The notes under the pieces: model-generated
The model's database searches: none
What the model was told of the DNA's origin: nothing
The model's input: only the letters and a program-made list of their open reading frames with translations
Assembly (NCBI GenBank): GCA_028277605.1
Contig: JANQFZ010000044.1
Location: forward strand, 1-50,632
DNA from: Vallitaleaceae bacterium
GTDB lineage: Bacteria > Bacillota > Clostridia > Lachnospirales > Vallitaleaceae
Length of the DNA: 50,632 nt
Direction of reading: 5' to 3'
Program-made: the position numbers and the translations under genes
Shown: piece after piece, positions 33,156 through 42,894 of the stretch
How positions within the stretch are numbered: position 1 is the stretch's first letter
How the letters are laid out: each line of letters opens with the position of its first letter

Positions 33156-34769
33156 ATGTCCTCACTATCAAGTATTTCAAAAATAGCATCTGCGTTAGCT
33201 GCCAATCAAACGGCACTTCAAGTAACGGCTCATAATGTTGCGAATGTCAATACGCCAGGGTACGTAAGACAACAGGTGTTATTTGAAGATAGTGGATACA
33301 GTACAATTGGTTCCACTGCTCGTTCCATATTACAACTAGGATTAGGAACGGACGTACAATGTGTCAGACAAGTAAGAGATATTTTTTTAGACAAGGCGTA
33401 TAGGCATGAAATGGGAGGGCTTGGTTTTTATTCAGCAAGCTACAGTGCAATAGAAGAAATAGAAGCAATACTGGGGGAACTAGAAGGAGAAAGTTTTTCA
33501 GGTATTCTAGGTAACTTTTGGGAATCTATTGATGAGTTGTCTACCCATCCAGAAGGAGATGAAACAAGAGGAATTTTTATTGAGGATGCCTTAGCCTTTG
33601 TTAATCGCTCTAATTTGGTTATGGATCAGTTGAAGAATTATCAGACTACTTTGAATCAAAAAGTCATTAACTTAGTGGATGAGATTAATTATATTGGAGA
33701 GAAGATTAATGATTTAAACGATGAAATTCAGAGATATGAAATAAATGGAGATCAAGCTAATGATTACAGAGATCAGAGAAATGCGCTATTAGATAGGTTA
33801 TCTTCCATTGTAGATATTAGTTACAAATATGATGAACTAGGTTGTGCTAGAGTTAAAATAGAAGGCAGAGACTTCATCTACGACGGAGAAGTTTTTGAAA
33901 TAGGATTAAAAGAAGCAGAGCCTAAGAGTCTATTAGTTAAGCCCTATTGGTTATCAACAGGGGATGATGTTTTTGATTTGAATGAAACTATCAGCCGCTC
34001 CAAGAAAAATGATAGAGGCGAATTAAAAAGTCTGCTTATAGCCAGAGGAACAAGGCAGGCCAACTATACAGATACTAATAATCAAGCTCATTATGAGAAT
34101 AGTATAAAGCCTTATGCTATTATGAATGCGCAGGCTCAATTTGATGTACTGGTACATGGTATTGTGACTATGATTAATGATATTCTTGCACCAAATATTG
34201 GTTTAGCAAAGGATCCAAATGCGCCCTATGGATTAGATGGGATTCAGCATTACGAAGAACTATTTGTTAGAAAACACATGGATCGCTACGATGCTACGGG
34301 TAAGTATAACCAAGAAACTACAACTGATTATAATTCGCTTTATACAGCAGGAAATTTAGCTATCAATCCAGCGTTGTTAGAAAATTATAACAAATTGGGA
34401 TTGAGTATGAATACGGTTGATGTAGCAGATGATCAAGTGGTTAAAAAAATATTAGATGCATGGAAGAATCCATTTGCATCTCTGGAACCAGGAACATCCA
34501 CCATGCTTAATTATGGAGAGTATTATAATAGCTTTGTAGCATCAACTGGGAATTCAGGTAACATGTCATATACTGAAATGGATAATCAAAGACTGATGGT
34601 CAATCAGATAGATACGGAACGGAGCAAATTGTCGGGGGTATCATCAGATGAAGAGATGGGGAACATGATGAAATATCAGCATGCATACAACGGTGCTTCA
34701 AGAGTAATCACTGTTTTGGACGAAATGATAGAACAAATCGTAACCTCATTAGGTATTGTAGGAAGATAA
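33156..34769 (+). CDS. flgK: Flagellar hook-associated protein 1 FlgK (copy 1)
   Basis: A 537-residue rod/hook-type axial protein. The N-terminal D0 helix and rod signature read ALAANQTALQVTAHNVANVNTPGYVRQQV. The C-terminal D0 reads EEMGNMMKYQHAYNGASRVITVLDEMIEQIV. Middle domains (about 180-480) are typical of FlgK, including the motif EINYIGEKINDLNDEIQRYEINGDQANDYRDQRNALLDRLSSIVDI. FlgK forms the first junction ring between hook and filament and is exported with FlgN. AGAGGTG before the ATG. It is followed 24 bases later by a second FlgK. Confidence 0.93.
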   Translation: MSSLSSISKIASALAANQTALQVTAHNVANVNTPGYVRQQVLFEDSGYSTIGSTARSILQLGLGTDVQCVRQVRDIFLDKAYRHEMGGLGFYSASYSAIEEIEAILGELEGESFSGILGNFWESIDELSTHPEGDETRGIFIEDALAFVNRSNLVMDQLKNYQTTLNQKVINLVDEINYIGEKINDLNDEIQRYEINGDQANDYRDQRNALLDRLSSIVDISYKYDELGCARVKIEGRDFIYDGEVFEIGLKEAEPKSLLVKPYWLSTGDDVFDLNETISRSKKNDRGELKSLLIARGTRQANYTDTNNQAHYENSIKPYAIMNAQAQFDVLVHGIVTMINDILAPNIGLAKDPNAPYGLDGIQHYEELFVRKHMDRYDATGKYNQETTTDYNSLYTAGNLAINPALLENYNKLGLSMNTVDVADDQVVKKILDAWKNPFASLEPGTSTMLNYGEYYNSFVASTGNSGNMSYTEMDNQRLMVNQIDTERSKLSGVSSDEEMGNMMKYQHAYNGASRVITVLDEMIEQIVTSLGIVGR

Positions 34770-34793
34770 AGGTTAAGAGGAGGAGAATAAAAC

Positions 34794-36497
34794 ATGCGAT
34801 CAGCATTTTATGGTATTCATGTTGCTACACAAGGTCTATATACTGCTAGAACAGCATTAGATGTTACCAACCACAATATCTCCAATGCAGAAACTCCTGG
34901 GTATAGTAGACAATACGCCGTACAGCAGGCCTGTAGAGCCTATCCTAATGGTGGTAAAGGCATGATGGGTTCTGGGTCGGAGATTCTTAATATAGAAAGA
35001 TACAGAGATTCATATTTAGATAACAAATATTGGAGCTTTATGCAAGATTTAGGCCAATTCCAAACCAAGTTTACACAGCTAGAACAACTTGAGATTGTAT
35101 TTAATGAGCCGACAGAAACAGGATTAGTGACACAATTTGATTATTTTATGGCAGCTATGGACGATCTTTCTACTGATTTTGAAAATAAGAAAGGTGGTTT
35201 CATTGAAAAAACCAATGATTTTACACAACGTTTTAATGATGTAGCCAAGCAGTTAAGGATGTATCAAAGGGATGCTAATTTTGGCATTAAAAATAAAGTG
35301 GATGAGATTAATCTAGTTGCCAAGCAGTTAGCATCAGTTAATGATCAGATAGCGAATTTAGAGCTTAATGGAAGTCATGCTAATGACTTAAGAGATCAAA
35401 GAGTTAAGCTGATAGACCAATTATCTAAGATTGTGAATACAAGAGTGGATGAAGTAGAAGATATGTATGGTAAAAAGGATACAATTGTGTATATAAATGG
35501 ACATATACTTGTGGATGGTAATCATGCTAGTTTTTTAGAAGTAAGAACTAGAGATTACCTTCATAACCCTGAGGATGAACTCGACTTATATGATGTTTAT
35601 TGGGAAAGTGGGAAAGTGTTTGATATAACCGATCCAAAGCTGACAGGTGAACTGAAAGGCTACGTAGATATTAGAGATGGAAATAATGGCCAGAATTTTA
35701 TAAGTGATGCAGTGAGTATAACAGTAGCAACTAAGCAACTAAGAGTTAATAATTATAATAGAACAGATATACCCAATGCAGGCTTTGTAGAGATAAATAA
35801 TCAACTCTTTGAATATACAAGCTATACATATGATCCCCTTAATAAATGGATTGATTTTGACTTGGTTGGACCCTTACCCACCCAACTCGGTTCTGTCACA
35901 ATTGGTGATACAATGGAATTTAAAGGCATCCCTTACTATATGAATAGATTGAATGAGTTTGTAAGGACGCTTTCTATCAAGTTAAATGCCGTACATAAAA
36001 CAGGTAACAATAATACAGCTGGAGAACTGTTTTCTTATAAGGGATACATAGGAGCTGGATTAGATGAACTACAAGAGCAAACCTATGATGTCATAACAGC
36101 AGATAATTTCATGATTGACCAGAGAATTCTAGACGATCCAAATCAACTAGCCGCATCAACGAATCCTGACCTTGGACCAAGTCTAAATGATATAATTTTA
36201 GGTATGCTGGATATTAAGCATAATAATCATATGTTTGATAAAGGAACACCAGGGAATTATCTACAAGCACTGATTGGAGAATTAGGAATAGATTCTAAAC
36301 AGGCAGAATCTTTTAAGGATGGACAAACCAATCTATCTACCTTGGCAGACAATCAGAGGTTGGCATATTCAGGTGTTGATTTGAATGAGGAGACTATGAA
36401 TATATTACGTTTTCAGCATGCGTATAGTCTCGCTGCTAAGATGATAAGCGTTATGGATGAGATCTATGATGTAACGATCAATAGAATGGGTGTTTAA
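34794..36497 (+). CDS. Flagellar hook-associated protein 1 FlgK (divergent copy 2)
   Basis: A 567-residue second FlgK-family protein, clearly paralogous: N-terminal TALDVTNHNISNAETPGYSRQYAVQ, middle ASVNDQIANLELNGSHANDLRDQRVKLIDQLSKIVNTRVDE, C-terminal NEETMNILRFQHAYSLAAKMISVMDEIYD. It has an extra insertion (about 300-380) relative to copy 1. The start has AGGAGGAG about 8 bases upstream. Two tandem FlgK genes suggest a two-layer junction, alternative junction rings, or that one protein took over another axial role. Confidence 0.9.
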   Translation: MRSAFYGIHVATQGLYTARTALDVTNHNISNAETPGYSRQYAVQQACRAYPNGGKGMMGSGSEILNIERYRDSYLDNKYWSFMQDLGQFQTKFTQLEQLEIVFNEPTETGLVTQFDYFMAAMDDLSTDFENKKGGFIEKTNDFTQRFNDVAKQLRMYQRDANFGIKNKVDEINLVAKQLASVNDQIANLELNGSHANDLRDQRVKLIDQLSKIVNTRVDEVEDMYGKKDTIVYINGHILVDGNHASFLEVRTRDYLHNPEDELDLYDVYWESGKVFDITDPKLTGELKGYVDIRDGNNGQNFISDAVSITVATKQLRVNNYNRTDIPNAGFVEINNQLFEYTSYTYDPLNKWIDFDLVGPLPTQLGSVTIGDTMEFKGIPYYMNRLNEFVRTLSIKLNAVHKTGNNNTAGELFSYKGYIGAGLDELQEQTYDVITADNFMIDQRILDDPNQLAASTNPDLGPSLNDIILGMLDIKHNNHMFDKGTPGNYLQALIGELGIDSKQAESFKDGQTNLSTLADNQRLAYSGVDLNEETMNILRFQHAYSLAAKMISVMDEIYDVTINRMGV

Positions 36498-36588
36498 ATC
36501 TTTAGAAGGTATTATTATAATAAGTCATAAACTAATATGAAAGAGTTCAATTTAGATAGGATTTGAATAACTATGTGAGGTGGATGAT

Positions 36589-37896
36589 TTGAGAATTACC
36601 AATGCAATGATGATAAATAAGATTATGAATAGTCTTAGAAAAAATAAAGAGGTTCTTGGACAGTTACAGGAACAGCTTGGTACTGGGAAAAAGATTCAGA
36701 AACCTTCTGATAATCCAATTATTGCTGTACGTGCTCTAAAGTTAAGATCCAGTGTAAGAGAAGTTGAACAGTATCAAACCAATATCAAGGATGCGCAGTC
36801 ATGGATGGGAGTTACTGAGCAGGCATTTAAAAATATGAGTGAAATACTAAAAAGTGCAAGAGATTTGTTGGTTCAAAATGCGAATGAAACGTTAACAACT
36901 GAAGATAGAGAAATTATTATTAATGGATTAAAAGAATACAAACAGTTAATAGTAAGTGAAGGAAATGTCAGTTATGCTGGAAGATATGTTTTTACAGGTT
37001 ATAAGACGGATAAGTCCTTAGTTTATACCAAAGATAATGCCGAGAAATATAGAATTACAGAAAGCTTTACTGCTGATGATATTGAAACAATAGAGCATGT
37101 GACCAATGGTACGCCAGCGGAGATGATATCTGTACATAGGATTGAGTTAGCATATGATGCTCTTCATCATACCGTGCAACCAGATATAATAGGTAAAACT
37201 ATAGGGAATCTATTTCCTGTGAATTCAATAATTTCAACAGATGCAAATGCTTATCAGCCTCCAGCAGGACAAGCTAATTATCTAGAAGACACAGGAGAAA
37301 TCATATTAGGCTCATCAGTAGTTGCTGATTTTCCTAATGTTTTAAATTTTACCTATGAAAAACATGGGTTCAAGAAGTATGATATGAATCCTCAGCATTA
37401 TTTTGATTGTGAGGATTTGAACACTGGAGTGATCTATAGTATTTCTAATGATAAAATTGAATATCAAACCAGCTATAATCAAAATATGACTATTAATACC
37501 TTGGGTAAAGATGTTATCACATCGGAGCTACTTAGAGACTTCGATGCCTTGATTCATAATATTCAAGGAATAGAAGAAACTGATTCACCAAAGAAAACAT
37601 TACAGGAAGATGTTTTGTCTAATATTATTAATGATTCTATAGAGAAGTTTGATAAACACATTGACGTTATGCTCAAACATTATACAAATATAGGAACCAG
37701 TATGAAACGTCTTGAATTAACCTATAACCGATTAGATGATGATAGACTTAATTATAAAGATTTAATGTCAGAGAATGAAAATGTAGATGTATCTGAAGTT
37801 ATCATTCAAATACAGAGTCAGGAAATGGTGTATCAAGCTGCTTTAATGGCATCAGGTCGAATTATTCAACCGACATTATTGGAGTTCTTAAGATAA
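36589..37896 (+). CDS. flgL: Flagellar hook-associated protein 3 FlgL
   Basis: A 435-residue flagellin-like junction protein. N-terminal D0/D1: MRITNAMMINKIMNSLRKNKEVLGQLQEQLGTGKKIQKPSDNPI; C-terminal: VSEVIIQIQSQEMVYQAALMASGRIIQPTLLEFL. Longer than the Bacillus protein because of an inserted central region (about 140-330). The TTG at 36589 is preferred over an in-frame GTG three codons earlier because AGGTGG lies directly before it and MRITN is the normal FlgL start. Last gene of the flgM series. Confidence 0.93.
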   Translation: MRITNAMMINKIMNSLRKNKEVLGQLQEQLGTGKKIQKPSDNPIIAVRALKLRSSVREVEQYQTNIKDAQSWMGVTEQAFKNMSEILKSARDLLVQNANETLTTEDREIIINGLKEYKQLIVSEGNVSYAGRYVFTGYKTDKSLVYTKDNAEKYRITESFTADDIETIEHVTNGTPAEMISVHRIELAYDALHHTVQPDIIGKTIGNLFPVNSIISTDANAYQPPAGQANYLEDTGEIILGSSVVADFPNVLNFTYEKHGFKKYDMNPQHYFDCEDLNTGVIYSISNDKIEYQTSYNQNMTINTLGKDVITSELLRDFDALIHNIQGIEETDSPKKTLQEDVLSNIINDSIEKFDKHIDVMLKHYTNIGTSMKRLELTYNRLDDDRLNYKDLMSENENVDVSEVIIQIQSQEMVYQAALMASGRIIQPTLLEFLR

Positions 37897-37950
37897 TCTA
37901 CAACTATCTTAAAATATAGATCACTATGGTTTTAGAAAGGATGTAGAGCT

Positions 37951-38415
37951 ATGTTAATAGAATCTAAGCATTTTGGGAACATTACAATTGATGAAGATAA
38001 AATACTAACTTTTAAAGAAGGCTTAATTGGATTACCAGACAAAAAGAAGTTCGCCTTAATATACGAAAGTGAAGAAGAACAACCTCTATTCAGTTGGCTT
38101 CAATCCTTAGATGATAAGAGCTTTGCACTACCTGTAATCAATCCTTTTATGGTATTTCCAGAATACAACCCTGTGGTAGATGATGCATTGCTAGAAAAGC
38201 TAGGGGAACTTTATGAAGAAGATTTGCTTGTCTTTACAGTTGTTGTTGTTCCAGAAGATATGAAGAAAATGACGGTTAACCTTAAAGGGCCTATTATTGT
38301 CAATGCAAAAACTAAAAAAAGCATGCAGATCATGGTTCAAAACGAAGACTATACGGTAAGACACAGCTTATATGAACGTATACAAAAATTTCAGCAGTTA
38401 AAGGTGGGTGAGTAG
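37951..38415 (+). CDS. fliW: Flagellar assembly factor FliW
   Basis: A 154-residue beta-barrel protein that binds free flagellin or CsrA. When flagellin is exported, FliW is free to sequester CsrA and relieve repression of flagellin translation. Family motifs: FGNITIDEDKILTFKEGLIGLPDKKKFAL, then SWLQSLDDKSFALPVINPF, then VNLKGPIIVNAKTKKSMQIM. AAAGGATG precedes the ATG. csrA starts one base after its stop; the pair is the standard switch. Confidence 0.96.
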   Translation: MLIESKHFGNITIDEDKILTFKEGLIGLPDKKKFALIYESEEEQPLFSWLQSLDDKSFALPVINPFMVFPEYNPVVDDALLEKLGELYEEDLLVFTVVVVPEDMKKMTVNLKGPIIVNAKTKKSMQIMVQNEDYTVRHSLYERIQKFQQLKVGE

Positions 38416-38416
38416 A

Positions 38417-38659
38417 ATGCTGGCATTAACACGAAAAAAAGGACAAAGCATTGTGATTAATGATTATATTGAAGTGACTATAATAGACATCAACAAAGAT
38501 AATGTAAAACTAGCCGTCAAAGCCCCCAAAAAAATCCCAATTTACCGTAAGGAGCTTTATTTAGAAATCCAAAAATCCAACCAAGAAGCAGCCAATACGA
38601 ATAAAAATATTATCAGCCAGCTAAAAAACCTTACACCTCCTAAATCAGGCAATGTATGA
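38417..38659 (+). CDS. csrA: Carbon storage regulator / flagellin translational repressor CsrA
   Basis: An 80-residue RNA-binding dimer. The core is MLALTRKKGQSIVINDYIEVTIIDINKDNVKLAVKAPKKIPIYRKELY. The RNA-contacting first strand (LxLTRK) is intact, and the usual Arg of VRLGIxAP is replaced by Lys (VKLAVKAP). The C-terminal helix extension contacted by FliW is present. The ATG at 38417 with GGTGGGTGAG upstream is used; the frame runs three codons further back into fliW. Its expected target is the flagellin leader 0.9 kb downstream. Confidence 0.95.
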   Translation: MLALTRKKGQSIVINDYIEVTIIDINKDNVKLAVKAPKKIPIYRKELYLEIQKSNQEAANTNKNIISQLKNLTPPKSGNV

Positions 38660-38684
38660 AATTATGTGTTTATAATATAATATT

Positions 38685-38717
38685 AGACTATATCTATTCG
38701 ACCAATAGATATAGTCT
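38685..38717. terminator. Terminator between csrA and convergent flaG
   Basis: A perfect 14-bp stem (AGACTATATCTATT with AATAGATATAGTCT) and a 5-base loop, followed by TTTATT on the plus strand. Confidence 0.85.
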
Positions 38718-38781
38718 TTATTAATATTACTACAGGTACAATACCTTAATAGTCGTTCATAACAAAAAGCTATGAACTTAG

Positions 38782-39144
38782 CTAAGCTTTTTCATCAACA
38801 AACAATCCAGCCAATTCCCACATCTTAGCAATCATATCTTGTATCTTTTCGGGTGGGAATTCTCTTAATACTTCTTGTGTATCGGTGTCTACAATTTTAA
38901 AGATGATTGCTTTGGTTACATCATGAACAGAGCGCTCTATAGCTCTATTCATTGGCTTGAGTGCTTCGTTTGCTTTCTCAATGCCTTTATCAATCAGACT
39001 GTCACTCATGGATAAACTGTTTGAAGGAATAGTTTGTTTATCCTCTACTTTGCTAATCTGTGCTGTGGAAATATCAGCTTGAGGTAATGCGTTTTTTGAT
39101 GGTTGTGCATTTACATTAACATTAGAAATGCCCTCTACATTCAT
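38782..39144 (-). CDS. flaG: FlaG-family flagellar protein
   Basis: 120 residues. The C-terminal FlaG domain (about 70-116) is clear: KAIIFKIVDTDTQEVLREFPPEKIQDMIAKMWELAGLFVDEKA. The N-terminal 60 residues are polar and disordered. FlaG affects filament length in some bacteria. It is transcribed away from the flagellin gene, from a shared intergenic region of 233 bases. On its strand, CCGAAAT (39191-39185) could be a sigma-D -10 box, but its TAAA spacing is not good. AAGGAGG lies 8 bases before the ATG. Confidence 0.9.
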   Translation of the reverse strand: MNVEGISNVNVNAQPSKNALPQADISTAQISKVEDKQTIPSNSLSMSDSLIDKGIEKANEALKPMNRAIERSVHDVTKAIIFKIVDTDTQEVLREFPPEKIQDMIAKMWELAGLFVDEKA

Positions 39145-39255
39145 CTAATAGCCTCCTTGCTTATTACGATTAATTCTATATACTATTTCGGTTGGTTAAG
39201 TTATTTTAATTAGAGTAACATAACTAAAATTTATAAAATAATTATTATAAAGATC

Positions 39256-39283
39256 TAAAGTTTCATTGGATTAGGGTCGAAAT
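39256..39283 (+). promoter_or_regulatory. Candidate sigma-D promoter of the flagellin gene
   Basis: TAAA (39256-39259), 17 bases, TCGAAAT (39277-39283), a two-mismatch form of CCGATAT. It would give a leader of about 90 bases that includes the CsrA sites. Confidence 0.55.
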
Positions 39284-39338
39284 ATAAAATGTGAAGAAGT
39301 TACTGTATATAGCCGGCTTTACAGTGAACTAAAATTTC

Positions 39339-39369
39339 GGGCATGGATGCCCAATATTATTCAAGGAGG
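39339..39369 (+). promoter_or_regulatory. CsrA-binding leader of flagellin mRNA (two GGA sites)
   Basis: Site 1 is a hairpin with stem GGGC/GCCC (39339-39352) presenting ATGGAT, with the GGA in the loop. Site 2 is the Shine-Dalgarno AAGGAGG (39363-39369). One loop GGA plus one at the ribosome site is the arrangement CsrA bridges on Bacillus hag mRNA. It fits the fliW-csrA pair just upstream. Confidence 0.75.
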
Positions 39370-39377
39370 AATTAATT

Positions 39378-41051
39378 ATGAGGATTAATAACAACTTAAT
39401 GGCAATGAACACTTATCGCCAGCTGGGTATTGGTAATAATAATACCTCAAGGTCAATGGAAAAATTATCATCAGGTCTTAGAATTAATAGAGCGGGTGAT
39501 GATGCAGCTGGTATGGCTATTTCTGAGAAAATGAGAGGTCAGATTAGGGGATTATCTCAGGCTTCTAGAAATGCCCAAGATGGCATATCTTTAGTTCAAT
39601 CTGCTGAAGGTGCTTTGCAGGAAACGCAATCAATACTTCAAAGAATGAGAGAATTAGCAGTTCAATCTTCAAACGATACTAATGTTGATGCTGACAGGGC
39701 TGCTATCCAGAATGAGATTTCTCAGTTGATAGAAGAAGTAGATAGGATAGCTGATACTACAGAATTCAACAAGCAAAAATTGCTAGATGGTTCATTAGGA
39801 GCAAACATTATTCCAGGTGTCAATAATGCAAATGTTTCAACAACAGCATTTGGTCAGAAAGCAGCAGCTACCTTTGAGTCTAATGATGCTATAAAATCTA
39901 CTGGTAATACTAATGATGATGATATAGAGGCTTACAATGGTTCTTCTGCAACAATCTATATTGACGGAGTTAAGATTGATTTTGCTGCAGCCGCGGCTGA
40001 TTACATACCACATGGAGATGGTGGAGGTAATGTTGATGGAGTAGCTTTAGCTGCTCAATTGCAAACAGATATCAATGCTGCTATTACTACTTATAATAGT
40101 GAGAATGGGACATCTTTATCATCTGTAGTAGTGGAAGAAGCTAATGCTGACCAATTGACTATAACCACAGGAAGCGTTGGTTCTACATCAAGTATTCATA
40201 TTGATAATGGAGCAGACGATAGGGCTAATTTATGGGGTATGTTAGGATTTACTGCAAGTACTACACATGAAGATCTGGGAGAAAACGGTGTGTTTTCTGC
40301 TGTTGGTGTAGCTATGTGGGATTCAGTTACTAATACCGATAAATCAATTGTCACAGTTGATGGAGTAGCACTTGAGGTAACTTGGGATGATGTAGGTGGT
40401 CAAGCCTCTACTCAAGGTCATGATATGAGTGGTGCTAGCTATGCTGATAAACTTAAGAAAGATATTAATGATGCTATTGCGGCTTACAATGCCACTGTTC
40501 CTGCAGAAGATGAGTTGAATGATGTATCAGTTTCTGTTGTTGATGGTAAATTTGTAGTAGAAAGTGGTTCGACAGGGACTTCCAGTAGTATTGAATTTGA
40601 CGATAGTGTAGTTGCAAATACATTAGGACTTAGGAATGCATCAGATGAAACTCAAGCTGGTGGAGTAGAGTTCCAAATAGGTGCTAATAGTGGTCAAAAA
40701 ATGCAAGTGTCTGTAGAATCTATGGATAAAGATGGATTAGGAATTGCCGATATTGATTTATCAACTAAAACAGGAGCTGAAAATGCGATAGATACAATTG
40801 ATATTGCATTAGAGAAAGTATCTTCTCAACGTTCTTCTCTAGGTGCGGTTCAAAATAGGCTGGAACACTCTATTAGGAACTTAGATACTTCTGCTGAAAA
40901 CTTGACGGCAGCAGAATCGAGAATAAGAGATGTAGATATGGCCAAAGAAATGATGAACTTTACAAAAAACAACATACTACAGCAAGCAGCTCAATCAATG
41001 CTGGCACAAGCTAATCAAGCTCCTCAAGGAGTACTTCAATTATTAAGATAA
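39378..41051 (+). CDS. hag: Flagellin
   Basis: A 557-residue filament subunit. N-terminal D0/D1: [19 protein letters not shown], then [51 protein letters not shown]-terminal: [49 protein letters not shown]. The central 280 or so residues (about 150-430) are an outer-surface insert holding two flagellin_IN-like segments ([12 protein letters not shown]... and [12 protein letters not shown]...), rich in Ser, Thr, Ala and Asp and without Cys. AAGGAGG lies 8 bases before the ATG. A strong terminator follows. Surface Ser/Thr make glycosylation plausible. Confidence 0.97.
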   Translation: MRINNNLMAMNTYRQLGIGNNNTSRSMEKLSSGLRINRAGDDAAGMAISEKMRGQIRGLSQASRNAQDGISLVQSAEGALQETQSILQRMRELAVQSSNDTNVDADRAAIQNEISQLIEEVDRIADTTEFNKQKLLDGSLGANIIPGVNNANVSTTAFGQKAAATFESNDAIKSTGNTNDDDIEAYNGSSATIYIDGVKIDFAAAAADYIPHGDGGGNVDGVALAAQLQTDINAAITTYNSENGTSLSSVVVEEANADQLTITTGSVGSTSSIHIDNGADDRANLWGMLGFTASTTHEDLGENGVFSAVGVAMWDSVTNTDKSIVTVDGVALEVTWDDVGGQASTQGHDMSGASYADKLKKDINDAIAAYNATVPAEDELNDVSVSVVDGKFVVESGSTGTSSSIEFDDSVVANTLGLRNASDETQAGGVEFQIGANSGQKMQVSVESMDKDGLGIADIDLSTKTGAENAIDTIDIALEKVSSQRSSLGAVQNRLEHSIRNLDTSAENLTAAESRIRDVDMAKEMMNFTKNNILQQAAQSMLAQANQAPQGVLQLLR

Positions 41052-41070
41052 TGATTTAAATATTGTATAA

Positions 41071-41105
41071 GAGAGTCAAGGAGTCCAACTCTTTGACTCT
41101 TTTTA
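41071..41105 (+). terminator. Flagellin terminator
   Basis: Stem AGAGTCAA/TTGACTCT with a second inner stem GAGT/ACTC, then a T tract. Confidence 0.9.
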
Positions 41106-41144
41106 CTTTTTTCCCTTAATAAACCTAAGATATGGAGGCAAAAA

Positions 41145-42707
41145 ATGAGCATAAAAATTGCATTGAAAAAAGCTGACTCTTTAATAAATAGTATGACTGA
41201 AAAAGATAAAGAGGCAACAATGAATCATATTAGAGATATAGCGACTGCTATTGAAGATACAATACATAATCAAGAAATTTGGACAAAAGATAATTTAAGT
41301 AAATTTAATGGATTAATGAAATACATATTACTAACTATTGAATACAATGATATTAGTTTTGGAATTAATATAATAAGGAAAGATTTAATTCCACTGTTAA
41401 ATCAACTTTTACTTGATGAAAGATTATATAGACAGTGGGATATTAAGTTAACGGATGAAACTACTAATGCGATTAAAACACAATATACACGCTACATGTA
41501 TCCAAATAGATGGAGAGGAATAATTCCAGAAAGAATATTACAGAGTAGACTTGAAACAAATGTCGGCACAGCATTGGGTAATCTTAATTATGTTGAACAT
41601 ATGACTTTCCAAAAATTTTTGCCTACTGGCAATCTAAAAGTATTGATTGCTGGATGTGGGACAGGTGAGGATGCTATATCAATGGCTTTGAGACATACTG
41701 ATACCCAATTTACATTTGTAGATATATCTTCTGCATCACTGCAACTTACGAAGTCATATGTGACAGAGTTAGGGATGGAGAATGTAGAAATCCTACAAGA
41801 AGATATCATGACTATGGATTTGAAAAAGCGGTTTGATATAATAATTAGTACAGGGGTAATTCATCATCTCTCAAATCCATCTCAAGGAGTTGCAAACCTA
41901 AAGAGGCACTTAGAAGATTGGGGAGCATTAAGTGTGATGGTATATGGAGAATATGGGAGATATGAAATTGGATTATTCCAAGAGGCAATGAAAATAATAC
42001 TTGATAGCAAAATGGATTTTGAAGAAGGGATTGATATAGTAAAAACTATATTAAATGAAGTAAATAATTCCAATCGCTTAGCAAATATTGCGTGGAAGCA
42101 AGATACTTTAAAAGGGGAACAACACATTGTAGATTTATTACTAAATGTCAATGAATATAGATACAATATACAAACCTTAAATAGTATGGTTAATGATGGA
42201 GGGATGAAAATAGTAGCATTCCCTAATAGTAGTACGCTAAGTCCTGAGAATTATGTAAAAGATGTGAAATTAAAACAAAAATTCAAGAAGTTAAATAACA
42301 TAGAAAGGTGTAGATTAGCAGAGTTAATAAATGGACGATTGTCCAAGCTTCAATTCTATGCCGTAAAAGAAGAGAATAATTATAAAAAACTATCTGTAGA
42401 GGACAAAGACAGTAACCAATACATTGTACATAAGAGCCCCTTTTTAATTGAACAGAGTATAACTCATAATGGAGTAGCAAATCACATGCTTAATATTAAT
42501 CATGTTTCATTATATGAGAGTAATATAACTGATTATAAGCCAATAAATTGTGATAAACACATTATGCGATTTTTTAATTTATGCAATGGTATAAATTCTC
42601 TAGGGAAAATATTAAGTAAGCTAAGCAAGGAAGTTGATATTAACAAAATTAAGAAATTTATAAAAGAGGCAGAAGATAGAAGAATGGTGTTTTTTCATTT
42701 ATCATAA
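41145..42707 (+). CDS. SAM-dependent methyltransferase of unknown substrate beside flagellin
   Basis: 520 residues. A helical N-terminal region (1-110) leads to YMYPNRWRGIIPERIL, like the Y-x-x-x-P-Y-P-R-W motif before some class I methyltransferases. The Rossmann domain (about 145-270) has motif I VLIAGCGTGEDAIS (169-174), an acidic residue in FTFVDIS, motif post-II LQEDIMTMDL and motif IV FDIIISTGVIHHL. Residues 280-400 form a helical lid. The last 90 (about 430-520) are a separate domain resembling PqqD-like or methyltransferase-regulatory C-termini (INCDKHIMRFFNLCNGINSLGKILSKL). GGAGG precedes the ATG. It sits between flagellin and fliD, where flagellin-modification genes usually lie; flagellin or a flagellin glycan as substrate is inferred. 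Confidence 0.75.
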   Translation: MSIKIALKKADSLINSMTEKDKEATMNHIRDIATAIEDTIHNQEIWTKDNLSKFNGLMKYILLTIEYNDISFGINIIRKDLIPLLNQLLLDERLYRQWDIKLTDETTNAIKTQYTRYMYPNRWRGIIPERILQSRLETNVGTALGNLNYVEHMTFQKFLPTGNLKVLIAGCGTGEDAISMALRHTDTQFTFVDISSASLQLTKSYVTELGMENVEILQEDIMTMDLKKRFDIIISTGVIHHLSNPSQGVANLKRHLEDWGALSVMVYGEYGRYEIGLFQEAMKIILDSKMDFEEGIDIVKTILNEVNNSNRLANIAWKQDTLKGEQHIVDLLLNVNEYRYNIQTLNSMVNDGGMKIVAFPNSSTLSPENYVKDVKLKQKFKKLNNIERCRLAELINGRLSKLQFYAVKEENNYKKLSVEDKDSNQYIVHKSPFLIEQSITHNGVANHMLNINHVSLYESNITDYKPINCDKHIMRFFNLCNGINSLGKILSKLSKEVDINKIKKFIKEAEDRRMVFFHLS

Positions 42708-42817
42708 GTATAAAACTTACTTCAATCTTACATATCTTCACCCTAGTAGAGGTTTAACTTATTGGAAATAATTGTATAGAGCAGCACTAAGATTTAGAGG
42801 GTGTTTTAGAAGATAAC

Positions 42818-42844
42818 TAAACTAATCTATAATTTATCCGATAT
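42818..42844 (+). promoter_or_regulatory. Sigma-D promoter of fliD-fliS
   Basis: TAAA (42818-42821), 16 bases, and a perfect CCGATAT (42838-42844). The leader to fliD is about 45 bases. Confidence 0.8.
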
Positions 42845-42894
42845 ATTAAATAACAAGTCAATAATAAAATCTATAGTAAAGGGTGTGAATTAAA

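Noticed and set aside
38408..38416. Longer csrA start (GTG at 38408)
   Set aside because: It lies inside fliW and inside the ribosome site; the conserved N-terminus MLALTRK starts at 38417.
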